From CALHAX01 sp039816705 (GTDB taxonomy: Bacteria > Pseudomonadota > Alphaproteobacteria > Rhizobiales > CALHAX01), in contig JBCBXF010000005.1 in NCBI GenBank assembly GCA_039816705.1, positions 1 to 30,183 on the forward strand: 30,183 nt of DNA, in the 5' to 3' direction. The notes under the pieces are model-generated. The model did no database searches. It was given only the letters and a program-made list of their open reading frames with translations, and was not told where the DNA came from. The position numbers and the translations under genes are program-made. Below are positions 1-8,478 of this stretch, in pieces; position 1 is the first letter of the stretch; each line of letters starts with the position of its first letter.

Positions 1-1084
1 CATCATCGGCCGTAATCTGGGCGGCCTTTTTGGTGTTGGACAACTCGCCATACGCCCGCAGCCCCTTGGAGAGCGCGGCCCTCAAACCACTCTCGTGCGT
101 GCCCCCGTCCGGCGTTGGAACCGTATTGCAATACGAATCCATGAAGCCGTCGCGATCCGCGATCCAGCAGAGTGCCCACTCGAGCGATCCATGCCCACCA
201 TCACGCTCGACGCGCCCGGCAAACGTCTCCTTGGTGATGGTTGTCGCACCATCAGTGCGGTGAGACAGGAAATCGCGCAACCCGCCGGGAAAATGGAAAG
301 TTGCTGTCTCCGTTGCTTCGCCAACGCCGGCCTTCTGGCCCTCGAGCAGTTCCGGAGCACACTTCCATCGGATCTCGACACCGCCAAACAGGTACGCCTT
401 CGAGCGCGCCATCTTGAACAGCCGACCCGGCTTGAACGTCGCACCTTTGCCGAAAATCTTGGCATCCGGCAGAAAGCGAACCTTCGTACCGCGCCGATTG
501 CGAATGGAGCCAAGCTTCTGCAGCTTTCCATCGACATGCCCGCGCGAAAATGTCAGCCGATACAACTCCTGTCCGCGCGCAACCTCGACTTCGAGAGTTT
601 CAGAGAGTGCGTTGACGACCGAGACCCCAACACCGTGCAGACCGCCCGACGTCGCATACGCCTTGCCGTCAAATTTCCCACCCGCGTGCAGCGTCGTCAT
701 GATGACTTCAAGCGCTGACTTCTTCTTGAATTTCGGATGTGGATCGACCGGAATACCGCGACCATTGTCCGACACGGAAAGATGCCCGTCCGCTTCCAGT
801 TCGACCTCGATCCATGTCGCATGGCCGGCGACCGCCTCATCCATCGAGTTGTCGATGACCTCGGCAAACAGGTGATGCAAGGCGCGCTCATCGGTGCCGC
901 CGATATACATACCCGGCCGACGGCGCACGGGCTCGAGCCCTTCCAGCACCTCGATGTCGGCGGCGGTGTAATTGGCCTCACTCGGGTCAACGGTTTTGCG
1001 CGCAGATTTGGTCCGCGCCTGACGGATCGGTTTGCTGGACAATTCACTCTCGAGTCTGGCGAAAAGATCGCGTGAACCGGCCAT
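1..1084 (-). CDS. parE: DNA topoisomerase IV subunit B (ParE), N-terminal part, truncated by window edge
   Basis: The ATPase subunit of topoisomerase IV, which with ParC decatenates daughter chromosomes in the cytoplasm. Reading the minus strand from the ATG at 1084 gives 361 open codons that run off the left edge. The GHKL ATPase motifs are all visible: RRRPGMYIG, then EVIDNSMDEAVAGHA (Mg/ATP-binding Asn), DNGRGIPVD, TLHAGGKFD and GLHGVGVSVVNALSE. The last residues, near ITADD, match the start of the transducer domain, so roughly the first half of the protein is present. The GGTDERALHH signature and the absence of GyrB-type N-terminal features favour ParE over GyrB. The first 35 or so residues are a charged, poorly conserved leader. 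An AAAGGG stretch lies upstream of the start. The gene is co-directional with panC but separated from it by about 160 nt. Confidence 0.93.
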   Translation of the reverse strand, partial: MAGSRDLFARLESELSSKPIRQARTKSARKTVDPSEANYTAADIEVLEGLEPVRRRPGMYIGGTDERALHHLFAEVIDNSMDEAVAGHATWIEVELEADGHLSVSDNGRGIPVDPHPKFKKKSALEVIMTTLHAGGKFDGKAYATSGGLHGVGVSVVNALSETLEVEVARGQELYRLTFSRGHVDGKLQKLGSIRNRRGTKVRFLPDAKIFGKGATFKPGRLFKMARSKAYLFGGVEIRWKCAPELLEGQKAGVGEATETATFHFPGGLRDFLSHRTDGATTITKETFAGRVERDGGHGSLEWALCWIADRDGFMDSYCNTVPTPDGGTHESGLRAALSKGLRAYGELSNTKKAAQITADD

Positions 1085-1242
1085 GCCCGCTGCCCTTTGG
1101 TGCGCACGGCGACGCCATCTCGAGGATTGCGCGGGAAGACCGGAACGCAGCACTAGCGGTCGTCATGGCCGTGCCGGATTGAATCACTTCTCTCTCGCCC
1201 GCTGATCTCACGGGCTTGCCCGATTTGGCAAGAGATGGCCGT

Positions 1243-2109
1243 TCAGCTCTGCGCCCGTGGGATCGCGATGTTGTCGATCAGCCGCGTCGTGCCGAGCGTC
1301 GCCGCAACGAACAACCGCGCAGAGGCTGTGCCGATGATATCGAGGGGTGCCAATGTCTCGGCATCGCGGACTTCGGCATAATCCACGGCGAAGCCTGCTT
1401 CCGACAGGCGCTCCCGCAGTCCGGCGACGACCTTTGCGCTCGCATGGCCCTCGGCGAGCAAATTGGCCGCACTGCGCATCAGGCGGTGCAAAGTCGGCGC
1501 AGTCCTGCGATCGGCCGCGGAGAGATAGGCATTGCGTGACGACATGGCGAGCCCGTCTGCCTCGCGCACAATTGCCCCGCCGATGATCGCCACGTCCAGG
1601 TCGAGATCGCGCGCCATCCGGCGGATAACCAGCAGCTGTTGATAATCCTTCTCGCCAAAGACTGCGACGTCCGGCCGGCACTGCGTGAGGAGCTTGCAGA
1701 CCACCGTCGCAACGCCGCCGAAAAAGTGCGGGCGCGAGGCCCCGCAGAGCGACCCCGTCAGCCCCTTCACCGCAACTCGCGTCGAGAAACCTTCAGGATA
1801 CATCTCGAGTGGTGTCGGTAGATAGACAATGTCCACCCCCCGTTCCGCGAGTTTGGCAAGATCAGTGGCTTCATCGCGCGGATACGTGTCGAGATCTTCA
1901 CCAGCGGCGAACTGCGTCGGGTTCACGAAGATCGAGACGACCACCCGCGTTGCGTGGGCGCGTGCCACATCAATCAGCGAAAGATGCCCGGCATGCAGCG
2001 CACCCATCGTCGGCACGAGCGCGACGGTGTCGCCACGATCTCGGATCGAGCCGACCGCCATGCGGAGTTTGTCGACGGTGCGCACAAAATCGGGCGTGTA
2101 ATTGGTCAT
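1243..2109 (-). CDS. panC: Pantothenate synthetase (pantoate-beta-alanine ligase)
   Basis: Condenses pantoate with beta-alanine, using ATP, through a pantoyl-adenylate intermediate; this is the last step of vitamin B5 synthesis, in the cytosol. At 288 residues it has the usual family length. Visible motifs are VPTMGALHAGHLSL (the HIGH-like adenylation motif), FVNPTQF (pantoate binding), FFGGVATVVCKL, GEKDYQQ and ADGLAMSSRN, which contains the KMSK-equivalent region. The start at 2109 is the natural N-terminus. No clear Shine-Dalgarno sequence precedes it. No panB or panD lies in this window, so the gene is not in a pan operon here. Downstream it faces parE in the same direction. Confidence 0.96.
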   Translation of the reverse strand: MTNYTPDFVRTVDKLRMAVGSIRDRGDTVALVPTMGALHAGHLSLIDVARAHATRVVVSIFVNPTQFAAGEDLDTYPRDEATDLAKLAERGVDIVYLPTPLEMYPEGFSTRVAVKGLTGSLCGASRPHFFGGVATVVCKLLTQCRPDVAVFGEKDYQQLLVIRRMARDLDLDVAIIGGAIVREADGLAMSSRNAYLSAADRRTAPTLHRLMRSAANLLAEGHASAKVVAGLRERLSEAGFAVDYAEVRDAETLAPLDIIGTASARLFVAATLGTTRLIDNIAIPRAQS

Positions 2110-2266
2110 GGACGTTCGTGATACTGCACTTACAGAGGTCCGCGGGCGCTCGTGAACGCTGCGTCACAATCTGCGTGCACTACTGCGAATTCTGTTACGC
2201 TGTCGAGGAAACCGTCTTCAACGAGAACCTGATCGGTACCCCAACAGACTTGCTGCGAGACCCGTC

Positions 2267-5200
2267 ATGAACGAGATGTCGCCCCTCCCCGAGCACGCAC
2301 AAACTGCTCTGCCAGATCGTGATGCGATCTCCGCCGCGTATTTCCAGGATGAAGACGCACTGGTTGCGGATCTTTGTGAACGGGCCCGACTGGGTGAGGA
2401 TGAGCAGCGGCGTCTCGCAGTCGTCGCCCGCGATCTGGTGCATGCCGCGCGCGAGGGCCGCACCAAGTATGGCCACATCGATGCTTTTCTCCATCAGTAC
2501 GGACTGACCACGGAAGAGGGCATCATCCTGATGTGCCTCGCCGAGGCGCTGCTCCGCATTCCGGATGCCCGCACTGCTGACGCTCTGATCGATGACAAGA
2601 TTTCGTCTGGAAATTGGCAGCGCCATCTCGGCAAGTCGGACAATGCCTTTGTCAACGCCTCGTCATGGGGTCTGATGCTGACCGGTCAGGTCATGCGGTT
2701 TGACACCCCGGAGCTTGAGCAGGGCGGCGCAGGCAGCGGGCTGCTCGGCCTTGTAAAGCGGATGACCAAGCGCACCGGCGAGCCGATCATTCGCCAGGCG
2801 ATGCGCCATGCGATGAAGATCATGGGCGATCAGTTCGTGCTCGGCCGCACGATCTCAGAGGCGCAGGACCGGGCCGAGCACGACGAGGAGCGCGGCTATC
2901 GCTTCTCCTACGATATGCTTGGCGAAGCTGCCCGCACCATGGACGACGCTGAGCGTTACTATCAGCGCTACATGGACGCGATCCGAAGCGTCGGCGCGCG
3001 GGCCGGAGAGATGGGTGAACAGACGCGCGATGCGCTCATGGGTCGCCCCGGCCTCTCGGTCAAACTCTCCGCCATTCATCCGCGCTTCGAGCCGATGCAG
3101 GCTGCGCGCATCCGCGACGAGCTGGTGCCTAACCTGATCGCACTGGTGAAGGAAGCGCGCGCCCACGATCTCGCCATCAACATCGATGCCGAAGAGCAGG
3201 ACCGCCTCGATCTGACGCTCCAGGTGTTCGGCGATGTGCTGATGTCGGACGCGGTCGAGGGGTGGGACGGTTTCGGCATCGTCGTACAGGCGTATGGTCG
3301 CCGGGCACTCCCCGCATTGCGCTGGCTCCGCACGCTCTCGCAGAAACGCGAGCAGCGCATCCCGGTTCGCCTCGTCAAAGGCGCCTACTGGGACACGGAG
3401 GTGAAACTGGCGCAGGAGTTGGGGCTCGAGAGCTATCCCGTGTTCACCCGCAAGACAAACACAGACGTCTCGTATCTGGCCTGCGCAAGGATGATGCTCG
3501 CGGAGCCGGATATTTTTTATCCTCAATTCGCGACGCACAACGCCCATACCATCTCGGCCATCCACACGATGGCGGGCAACGCACCGTTCGAGTTTCAGCG
3601 GCTCCATGGCATGGGTGAAGCGGTCTACGAGGAGGTTGTCGGCGCAGGCAAACTTGACCGTCCTGTCCGCGTTTATGCTCCGGTCGGCAGCCATGACGAT
3701 TTGCTCGCCTATCTCGTGCGCCGCCTGCTGGAGAACGGGGCCAACTCGTCCTTTGTGAACCGCTTGGCCGATGACGCGCTCCCCGTTGAGGAGATTATTG
3801 CCGACCCGGTGGAGCGCGCACGCGCCAACACACCAAAGCATCACCCGGATATCCCGGCACCCCGCGATCTGTTTCAACCCACCCGCAAGAACGCGGAAGG
3901 CTTTGCAATCTGGGACGCGTCGCGTCGCGCAGCGCTGCTGCGCGACGTGCGCGATGAAATGGAAACCGAGCTTGCCGCGGGCCCGATTGTGCGGGGCGTC
4001 TCACGCACGCAGGGAGACAATCTGCGAGAACTTAGTCTGCCGCATGATTGCCGAAAGGTCCTCGGCACGATTGCTGAAGCGAGCCTTGAGGAGGTCGATG
4101 CGGCCGTTGCCACCGCTGCTGCCGCATGGGTCGCGTGGGACGGGCAGGGCGGCGCCGCCCGTGCTGCGTGCCTCGAGCGCGCAGCGGACCTCTATGAAGA
4201 GAGCACCGCAATGCTCATCGGGCTCATAATGCGTGAAGGCGGGAAAACCCTCGCCAACGCACAGGCGGACTTGCGTGAGGCGGTGGATTTTCTTCGTTAC
4301 TATGCGGTGCAGGCGCGTGCCCAGTTTGAGCAGCCACGTGTGATGCCCGGCCCGACAGGCGAGACCAACACACTGTCGCTCCATGGCCGCGGTGTCTTCG
4401 CGTGTATCTCCCCGTGGAACTTCCCGGTCGCCATCTTTACCGGCCAGATTGCCGGAGCCTTGGCTGCAGGAAACGCCGTCGTTGCCAAACCGGCCGAGCA
4501 GACCCCGCTCACGGCCTTCGCTGCGACGCATCTGCTCTTGAAGGCCGGTGTGCCGGAAGATGTCCTTCATTTGGTGCCGGGCGACGGTGCGAAAGTTGGC
4601 GCAGCGCTGACGAAAGATGCCCGCGTGGCCGGCGTTGCATTCACCGGCTCGAACGAGACCGCGCGACAAATTCAGCGCACATTGGCCGCACGCGAAGGTG
4701 CTATGCCGCGCCTCATCGCAGAGACGGGCGGCATGAATGCAATGATCGTCGATTCCTCCGCGTTGGCTGAACAGGTGATCCGCGACGCAGTCATCTCTGG
4801 CTTTGACAGCGCGGGGCAGCGTTGCTCGGCGCTGCGTGTCCTGTATCTGCAGGATGATGTCGCCGAGCCGATGATCACCATGCTGAAAGGCGCGATGCAC
4901 GAACTGAAGCTCGGTGACCCGATGCTCGCGGAGACGGACATCGGGCCGGTGATCGACACGACCGCCGAAGACATGCTTGTCGCTCACAAGATGCGGATGA
5001 AAAAAGAAGGCCGCGAACTGCTTGATCTTCCCGTACCCGCCGATTGTCGCAAAGGCACGTTCGTCGCGCCGGCGCTTTACGAAATCGACAGCATCGGTCA
5101 ACTGGAGCACGAGGTTTTTGGGCCGATCGTACACGTCGTGCGCTACGCGGCGGCCGATCTTGAGCGCGTGTGCGACGATATCAACGACACCGGCTATGGC

Positions 5201-5473
5201 CTGACACTCGGCATCCACACGCGCATCCAATCCACGGTCGATCGCATCGTATCGCGCATGCGCGTCGGCAACATTTACGTCAACCGCAATCAGATTGGCG
5301 CTGTCGTTGGTGTGCAGCCGTTTGGCGGCGAGGGCCTCTCCGGCACGGGCCCGAAAGCAGGTGGCCCGCATTACCTTCATGCCTTCGCCACCGAACGTGT
5401 CGTGACCACGGACATCACCGCAACCGGTGGCAACACGGAGCTTTTGTCGCTCGGGAGCGTTCGGGTTGAGTAA
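2267..5473 (+). CDS. putA: Bifunctional proline dehydrogenase / L-glutamate-gamma-semialdehyde dehydrogenase (PutA, minimal type A)
   Basis: Oxidises proline to pyrroline-5-carboxylate with FAD, then P5C to glutamate with NAD, channelling the intermediate between two active sites. The 1068 residues start directly with the alpha-helical and PRODH region; the ribbon-helix-helix DNA-binding domain of enterobacterial PutA is absent. PRODH barrel motifs include SVKLSAIHPRFE, NIDAEEQDRLDL, RLVKGAYWD and FATHNAHT, ending in a conserved YLVRRLLENGANSSFVNRL block. The ALDH half shows SPWNFPV, FTGSNE, the general-base Glu in AETGG (about residue 819), catalytic Cys in GQRCSAL (about residue 853) and EVFGP. 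The protein ends soon after PFGGEGLSGTGPKAGG, so it lacks the extra C-terminal domain of longer PutAs. With no DNA-binding domain it cannot repress itself in the classical way. No Lrp-type putR gene lies next to it. Confidence 0.96.
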   Translation: MNEMSPLPEHAQTALPDRDAISAAYFQDEDALVADLCERARLGEDEQRRLAVVARDLVHAAREGRTKYGHIDAFLHQYGLTTEEGIILMCLAEALLRIPDARTADALIDDKISSGNWQRHLGKSDNAFVNASSWGLMLTGQVMRFDTPELEQGGAGSGLLGLVKRMTKRTGEPIIRQAMRHAMKIMGDQFVLGRTISEAQDRAEHDEERGYRFSYDMLGEAARTMDDAERYYQRYMDAIRSVGARAGEMGEQTRDALMGRPGLSVKLSAIHPRFEPMQAARIRDELVPNLIALVKEARAHDLAINIDAEEQDRLDLTLQVFGDVLMSDAVEGWDGFGIVVQAYGRRALPALRWLRTLSQKREQRIPVRLVKGAYWDTEVKLAQELGLESYPVFTRKTNTDVSYLACARMMLAEPDIFYPQFATHNAHTISAIHTMAGNAPFEFQRLHGMGEAVYEEVVGAGKLDRPVRVYAPVGSHDDLLAYLVRRLLENGANSSFVNRLADDALPVEEIIADPVERARANTPKHHPDIPAPRDLFQPTRKNAEGFAIWDASRRAALLRDVRDEMETELAAGPIVRGVSRTQGDNLRELSLPHDCRKVLGTIAEASLEEVDAAVATAAAAWVAWDGQGGAARAACLERAADLYEESTAMLIGLIMREGGKTLANAQADLREAVDFLRYYAVQARAQFEQPRVMPGPTGETNTLSLHGRGVFACISPWNFPVAIFTGQIAGALAAGNAVVAKPAEQTPLTAFAATHLLLKAGVPEDVLHLVPGDGAKVGAALTKDARVAGVAFTGSNETARQIQRTLAAREGAMPRLIAETGGMNAMIVDSSALAEQVIRDAVISGFDSAGQRCSALRVLYLQDDVAEPMITMLKGAMHELKLGDPMLAETDIGPVIDTTAEDMLVAHKMRMKKEGRELLDLPVPADCRKGTFVAPALYEIDSIGQLEHEVFGPIVHVVRYAAADLERVCDDINDTGYGLTLGIHTRIQSTVDRIVSRMRVGNIYVNRNQIGAVVGVQPFGGEGLSGTGPKAGGPHYLHAFATERVVTTDITATGGNTELLSLGSVRVE

Positions 5474-5503
5474 TCTCAATAGGTGTTGCGAGAGGTTGGA
5501 CGC

Positions 5504-6901
5504 TTGAGCGACGTCACGAGCGAGGCGCATGCATCGCAAGAACAGGCAACGGACAAACGGGATCTGACCGAGGGGCCCGTCCGCGGTCATCTGATAAATC
5601 TCAGTGTGCCGATGGTCTGGGGCATTGTCGCCGCCATGTCGATCAGCCTGGCGGATGCCTATTTCCTCGGACAGATTGGAACGACAGAGCTGGCCGCAAT
5701 CAGCTTTACGTTTCCGGTTGTGTTCACCTTCACAACACTCGCCATCGGCCTCGGTGCCGGAGCGTCATCCGTCGTGTCGCGGGCCATCGGCGAGGGCGAT
5801 CGCTCTACCGTCCGCCGCCTTGCAACCGATGCCATGATCCTCGCTGTGATGATCGTGATTCTCGTGTGCATCATTGGCTACATGACAATTGAGCCGCTCT
5901 TTGTAGTGTTGGGCGCTGAGGGCGCGGTTCTTGAAAACATCATCGCCTACATGCGCGTCTGGTATCTGGGCGTGCCGTTCCTCGTCGTCCCCATGGTTGC
6001 GAACAATCTGATCCGCGCAACCGGCGACAGCCTGATCCCAAGCCTCATCATGATCGCTTCGGCGATCGTGAATGTCGGGCTTGATCCGGTGCTGATCTTC
6101 GGTCTCCTCGGCTTCCCGGCCCTTGGCGTCGAGGGTGCGGCGTGGGCCTCCTTGATCGCGCGGGCCATCACACTGGTTCTCTCACTCTGGATCGTGATCC
6201 GACGTGAAAGCCTCATCGCGTTTGTCATCCCGCCGTTGGAGGAACTCGCAGCCTCTTGGCGTCGTGTGCTCAGCGTCGGCATTCCTGCTGCGGCTGGCAA
6301 CATGATGAACCCGATTGGTATTGCACTCGCCACCAGCTTCCTGGCGGGCTATGGCGCAGAAAATGTCGCCGCGTTCGGTGCGGCCACGCGGATCGAATCG
6401 TTTGCCGCGATCCCGTTGCTTGCCATGTCGGCTGCCATTGGCCCGATTGCCGGACAGAACTGGGGGCGCGGCAAACCGGATCGCATCCGCGATGCATTGC
6501 GCCTCGCGTTCGCGTTCTCGGTGGGATGGGCGCTGTTGCTTTGTGCGCTATCGTGGATCGGCGGCCGGTTCGTCGCCGGGCTGTTCAGCGACGATGCAAC
6601 CGTCATAGACGGGATTGTCACCTACCTGCGCATTATCGCGGTCTCGATCGGCGGGTATGGCGTGATCGTCGTCGCGGCGGCCTGCTGCAATGCAGTGGGA
6701 TATTCCCTGTTCGGCGCCGGCATCTTCGCCACGCGGATGATGGTGCTCTATGTGCCGCTCACCTTTGCCGCTGCACATTTTCTGGGCGTCACCGCCATGT
6801 TCGGGGCGATCCTTGCAGCGAACATTCTCGGTGGCTGCTTTGCCTATTACGTCGTCTTTCGTGTGCTGGGGCGTTGCGACATGTCGCCAGCGCGTGTTTG
6901 A
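5504..6901 (+). CDS. MATE family efflux transporter
   Basis: A polytopic inner-membrane protein of the multidrug and toxin extrusion family, which exports cationic or xenobiotic compounds using an H+ or Na+ gradient; the substrate cannot be read from sequence. About twelve hydrophobic segments are visible, starting near the LINLSVPMVWGIVAAMSISLAD region. Family-type landmarks are the ADAYFLGQIG stretch in TM1-TM2, GAGASSVVSRAIGEGD, the NNLIRATGDS block after TM5, and GQNWGRGKPDRI between the two halves. A TTG start at 5504 (MSDVTSEAHAS) is preferred because GAGAGG at 5490-5495 sits 8 nt before it. An in-frame GTG at 5483 would add seven residues but has no clear ribosome binding site. The gene begins 30 nt after putA and may be read through from it. 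Confidence 0.9.
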   Translation: MSDVTSEAHASQEQATDKRDLTEGPVRGHLINLSVPMVWGIVAAMSISLADAYFLGQIGTTELAAISFTFPVVFTFTTLAIGLGAGASSVVSRAIGEGDRSTVRRLATDAMILAVMIVILVCIIGYMTIEPLFVVLGAEGAVLENIIAYMRVWYLGVPFLVVPMVANNLIRATGDSLIPSLIMIASAIVNVGLDPVLIFGLLGFPALGVEGAAWASLIARAITLVLSLWIVIRRESLIAFVIPPLEELAASWRRVLSVGIPAAAGNMMNPIGIALATSFLAGYGAENVAAFGAATRIESFAAIPLLAMSAAIGPIAGQNWGRGKPDRIRDALRLAFAFSVGWALLLCALSWIGGRFVAGLFSDDATVIDGIVTYLRIIAVSIGGYGVIVVAAACCNAVGYSLFGAGIFATRMMVLYVPLTFAAAHFLGVTAMFGAILAANILGGCFAYYVVFRVLGRCDMSPARV

Positions 6902-6932
6902 CGCTGCCGATCCGCGCGCCCATGTTCGCACG

Positions 6933-7715
6933 ATGAGCGATGAGACAAAATCCAAGCGAGCCAGAATGCCGGATCTGACGGCGCCCACGGCGCATCCGGT
7001 CCAAGATCATGGCACACCCGAGACATCTGTTTCGAGTGACGGTGATATCGCCGCATTCCTCGACACAGTGCGTGCGATGAAGACGGGCGCGCGGGCGGGT
7101 GCTGGTGCCGGACGCCTGATCTTCGCACTCGATGCGACGATGAGCCGACAGCCGACCTGGGATCTGGCGCAGGCCATCCAGTCCGAGATGTTTTCCGCGG
7201 TGAAAGACGTGGGTGGGCTTGATGTGCAACTCGTCTTCTTTCGCGGCTTTGGCGAATGTCGCTCCTCGAAATGGGTCGATGACCCGATCGCGCTCGCCCA
7301 ATTGATGACGACGGTCACCTGCCGCGCCGGCCACACCCAGATCGCCAAAGTGCTGAGCCACGCTCGCAAGGAGAGCGAGGCCAAGCCGGTCCATGCGCTG
7401 GTCTACGTTGGCGATGCGATGGAGGAAAATGTCGATACACTCGGTGCGCGCGCTGGCGAGCTTGGCCTTCTCGGCTTGCCGGTGTTTCTGTTTCAGGAAG
7501 GACATCACCGGGCAACCGAGATCGCCTATCGTGAGATCGCGCGCCTGAGTGGCGGGGCCTATTCCCGCTTCGATGCTGGTTCAGCAGAACAGCTGCGTGC
7601 GCTTCTGACAGCCGTTGCGGTCTATGCTTCGGGCGGACGTGCGGCCCTCGCGAGGCTTGAAAGTCGCGGGCGACCCGACGTCAAGGCGCTGCTCGAACAA
7701 CTGCCAAAGGCATAG
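6933..7715 (+). CDS. VWA domain-containing protein
   Basis: A soluble 260-residue protein with a von Willebrand factor A-like fold and no signal peptide. The region LIFALDATMSRQPTWD (about residues 62-77) carries a DxTxS metal-coordination (MIDAS) motif. A later Thr in HTQIAKVL and the Asp in VYVGDAMEE could complete the site. The end of the domain shows LGLPVFLFQEG and SGGAYSRFDAGS, typical of VWA proteins. The first 40 residues are polar and probably disordered. The function is unknown; VWA domains usually mediate metal-dependent protein contacts. Only 3 nt separate its stop from the downstream DnaJ-like gene, so the two are almost certainly co-transcribed and probably act together. The frame is open further upstream, but those starts lie inside the MATE gene; the ATG at 6933 is the sensible start. 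Confidence 0.82.
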   Translation: MSDETKSKRARMPDLTAPTAHPVQDHGTPETSVSSDGDIAAFLDTVRAMKTGARAGAGAGRLIFALDATMSRQPTWDLAQAIQSEMFSAVKDVGGLDVQLVFFRGFGECRSSKWVDDPIALAQLMTTVTCRAGHTQIAKVLSHARKESEAKPVHALVYVGDAMEENVDTLGARAGELGLLGLPVFLFQEGHHRATEIAYREIARLSGGAYSRFDAGSAEQLRALLTAVAVYASGGRAALARLESRGRPDVKALLEQLPKA

Positions 7716-7718
7716 TCC

Positions 7719-8456
7719 GTGTCCTACGTTCTCCTCGCCATTTTTGGCATCGTTGCAGCACTCGTCGTCGCAAAAGCCAGCGCGAACCGTGCGGGCACGT
7801 CCCTTGTGCCCGTGTTTCAGATCACGGGTGCCATCGCGCTTTACACGCTGGCGTTGTTAACGCTGCTCCTCGCGCCGTCCCGCTTCGGCTTCGGTATGAT
7901 GCTCGCGAGCCTTGCCACTGTTCTGCTTGTCTACTGGCAACGCGGTCGGGTGCAACCGATGGCTGGACCGATGGGGCAGGGCGGTGGCGCGGGGCAGAGC
8001 GCAGGTTCGCAAGTTCGAACGCGCTGGCTTGAGATGACGCTGGATCACGCGACGGGCGCGATGCACGGCACGGTCCGCGAAGGAGCTTATGCGGGCGTTG
8101 CGCTGGACCAGCTTTCGCTGCCCGATCTCGAAACGCTCTACCTTGAACTCAAGGACGACATGCAGTCCGTTCAACTGCTCGAGGCATGGCTCGATCGCAA
8201 GGACCCAGAGTGGCGCGATGCGTTCGGTGCGGCGGAAAATTCCAGCCAAAAATCGGGATGGAGCGGTGGTGCATCTCGCGGCCCGACCTCCCGTGCCGAA
8301 GCGCTGGCCATTCTCGGGCTCGACGAGACCGCGAGCGACGACAAGATTCGCTCAACTCATCGTGAACTGATGAAAAAACTCCACCCTGATCAGGGCGGCT
8401 CGACCGTTCTCGCAACGCAAATCAACGCCGCGCGCGCACTTTTACTGGACGAGTGA
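7719..8456 (+). CDS. Membrane-anchored DnaJ-domain protein (Tim14/Pam18-like type III J-protein)
   Basis: A 245-residue protein with two or three N-terminal hydrophobic segments (about residues 2-20, 33-52 and 58-73), a Gly-rich linker, a middle region, and a short J-domain at the extreme C-terminus. The J-domain has LGLDETASDDKI, RELMKKLHPDQGGS with the obligate HPD at residues 222-224, and the closing helix INAARALLLDE. This arrangement resembles mitochondrial Tim14/Pam18 and its alphaproteobacterial relative (Caulobacter TimB), in which a membrane anchor presents the J-domain to DnaK. Expected role: stimulating DnaK ATPase at the inner membrane. The specific client is unknown. The GTG start at 7719 lies 3 nt after the VWA gene. 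No Gly/Phe or zinc-finger region is present, so it is not DnaJ itself. Confidence 0.85.
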   Translation: MSYVLLAIFGIVAALVVAKASANRAGTSLVPVFQITGAIALYTLALLTLLLAPSRFGFGMMLASLATVLLVYWQRGRVQPMAGPMGQGGGAGQSAGSQVRTRWLEMTLDHATGAMHGTVREGAYAGVALDQLSLPDLETLYLELKDDMQSVQLLEAWLDRKDPEWRDAFGAAENSSQKSGWSGGASRGPTSRAEALAILGLDETASDDKIRSTHRELMKKLHPDQGGSTVLATQINAARALLLDE

Positions 8457-8478
8457 GACGCGGGATCGTTCGCGGCCG

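Noticed and set aside
697..1107. A minus-strand frame of 136 codons over the parE start
   Set aside because: It is out of frame with the GHKL motifs, which read in a different minus frame starting at 1084. The composition is Arg/Pro-rich, as in shadow frames.
2855..3877. A 340-codon minus-strand frame across the PRODH domain of putA
   Set aside because: Shadow of PutA with a Cys/His/Arg-rich composition and no recognisable domain.
4001..5590. A 529-codon open frame on the minus strand across putA
   Set aside because: It is antisense to the well-conserved PutA ALDH domain and has no family-like motifs. Long antisense open frames are common in GC-rich genes.
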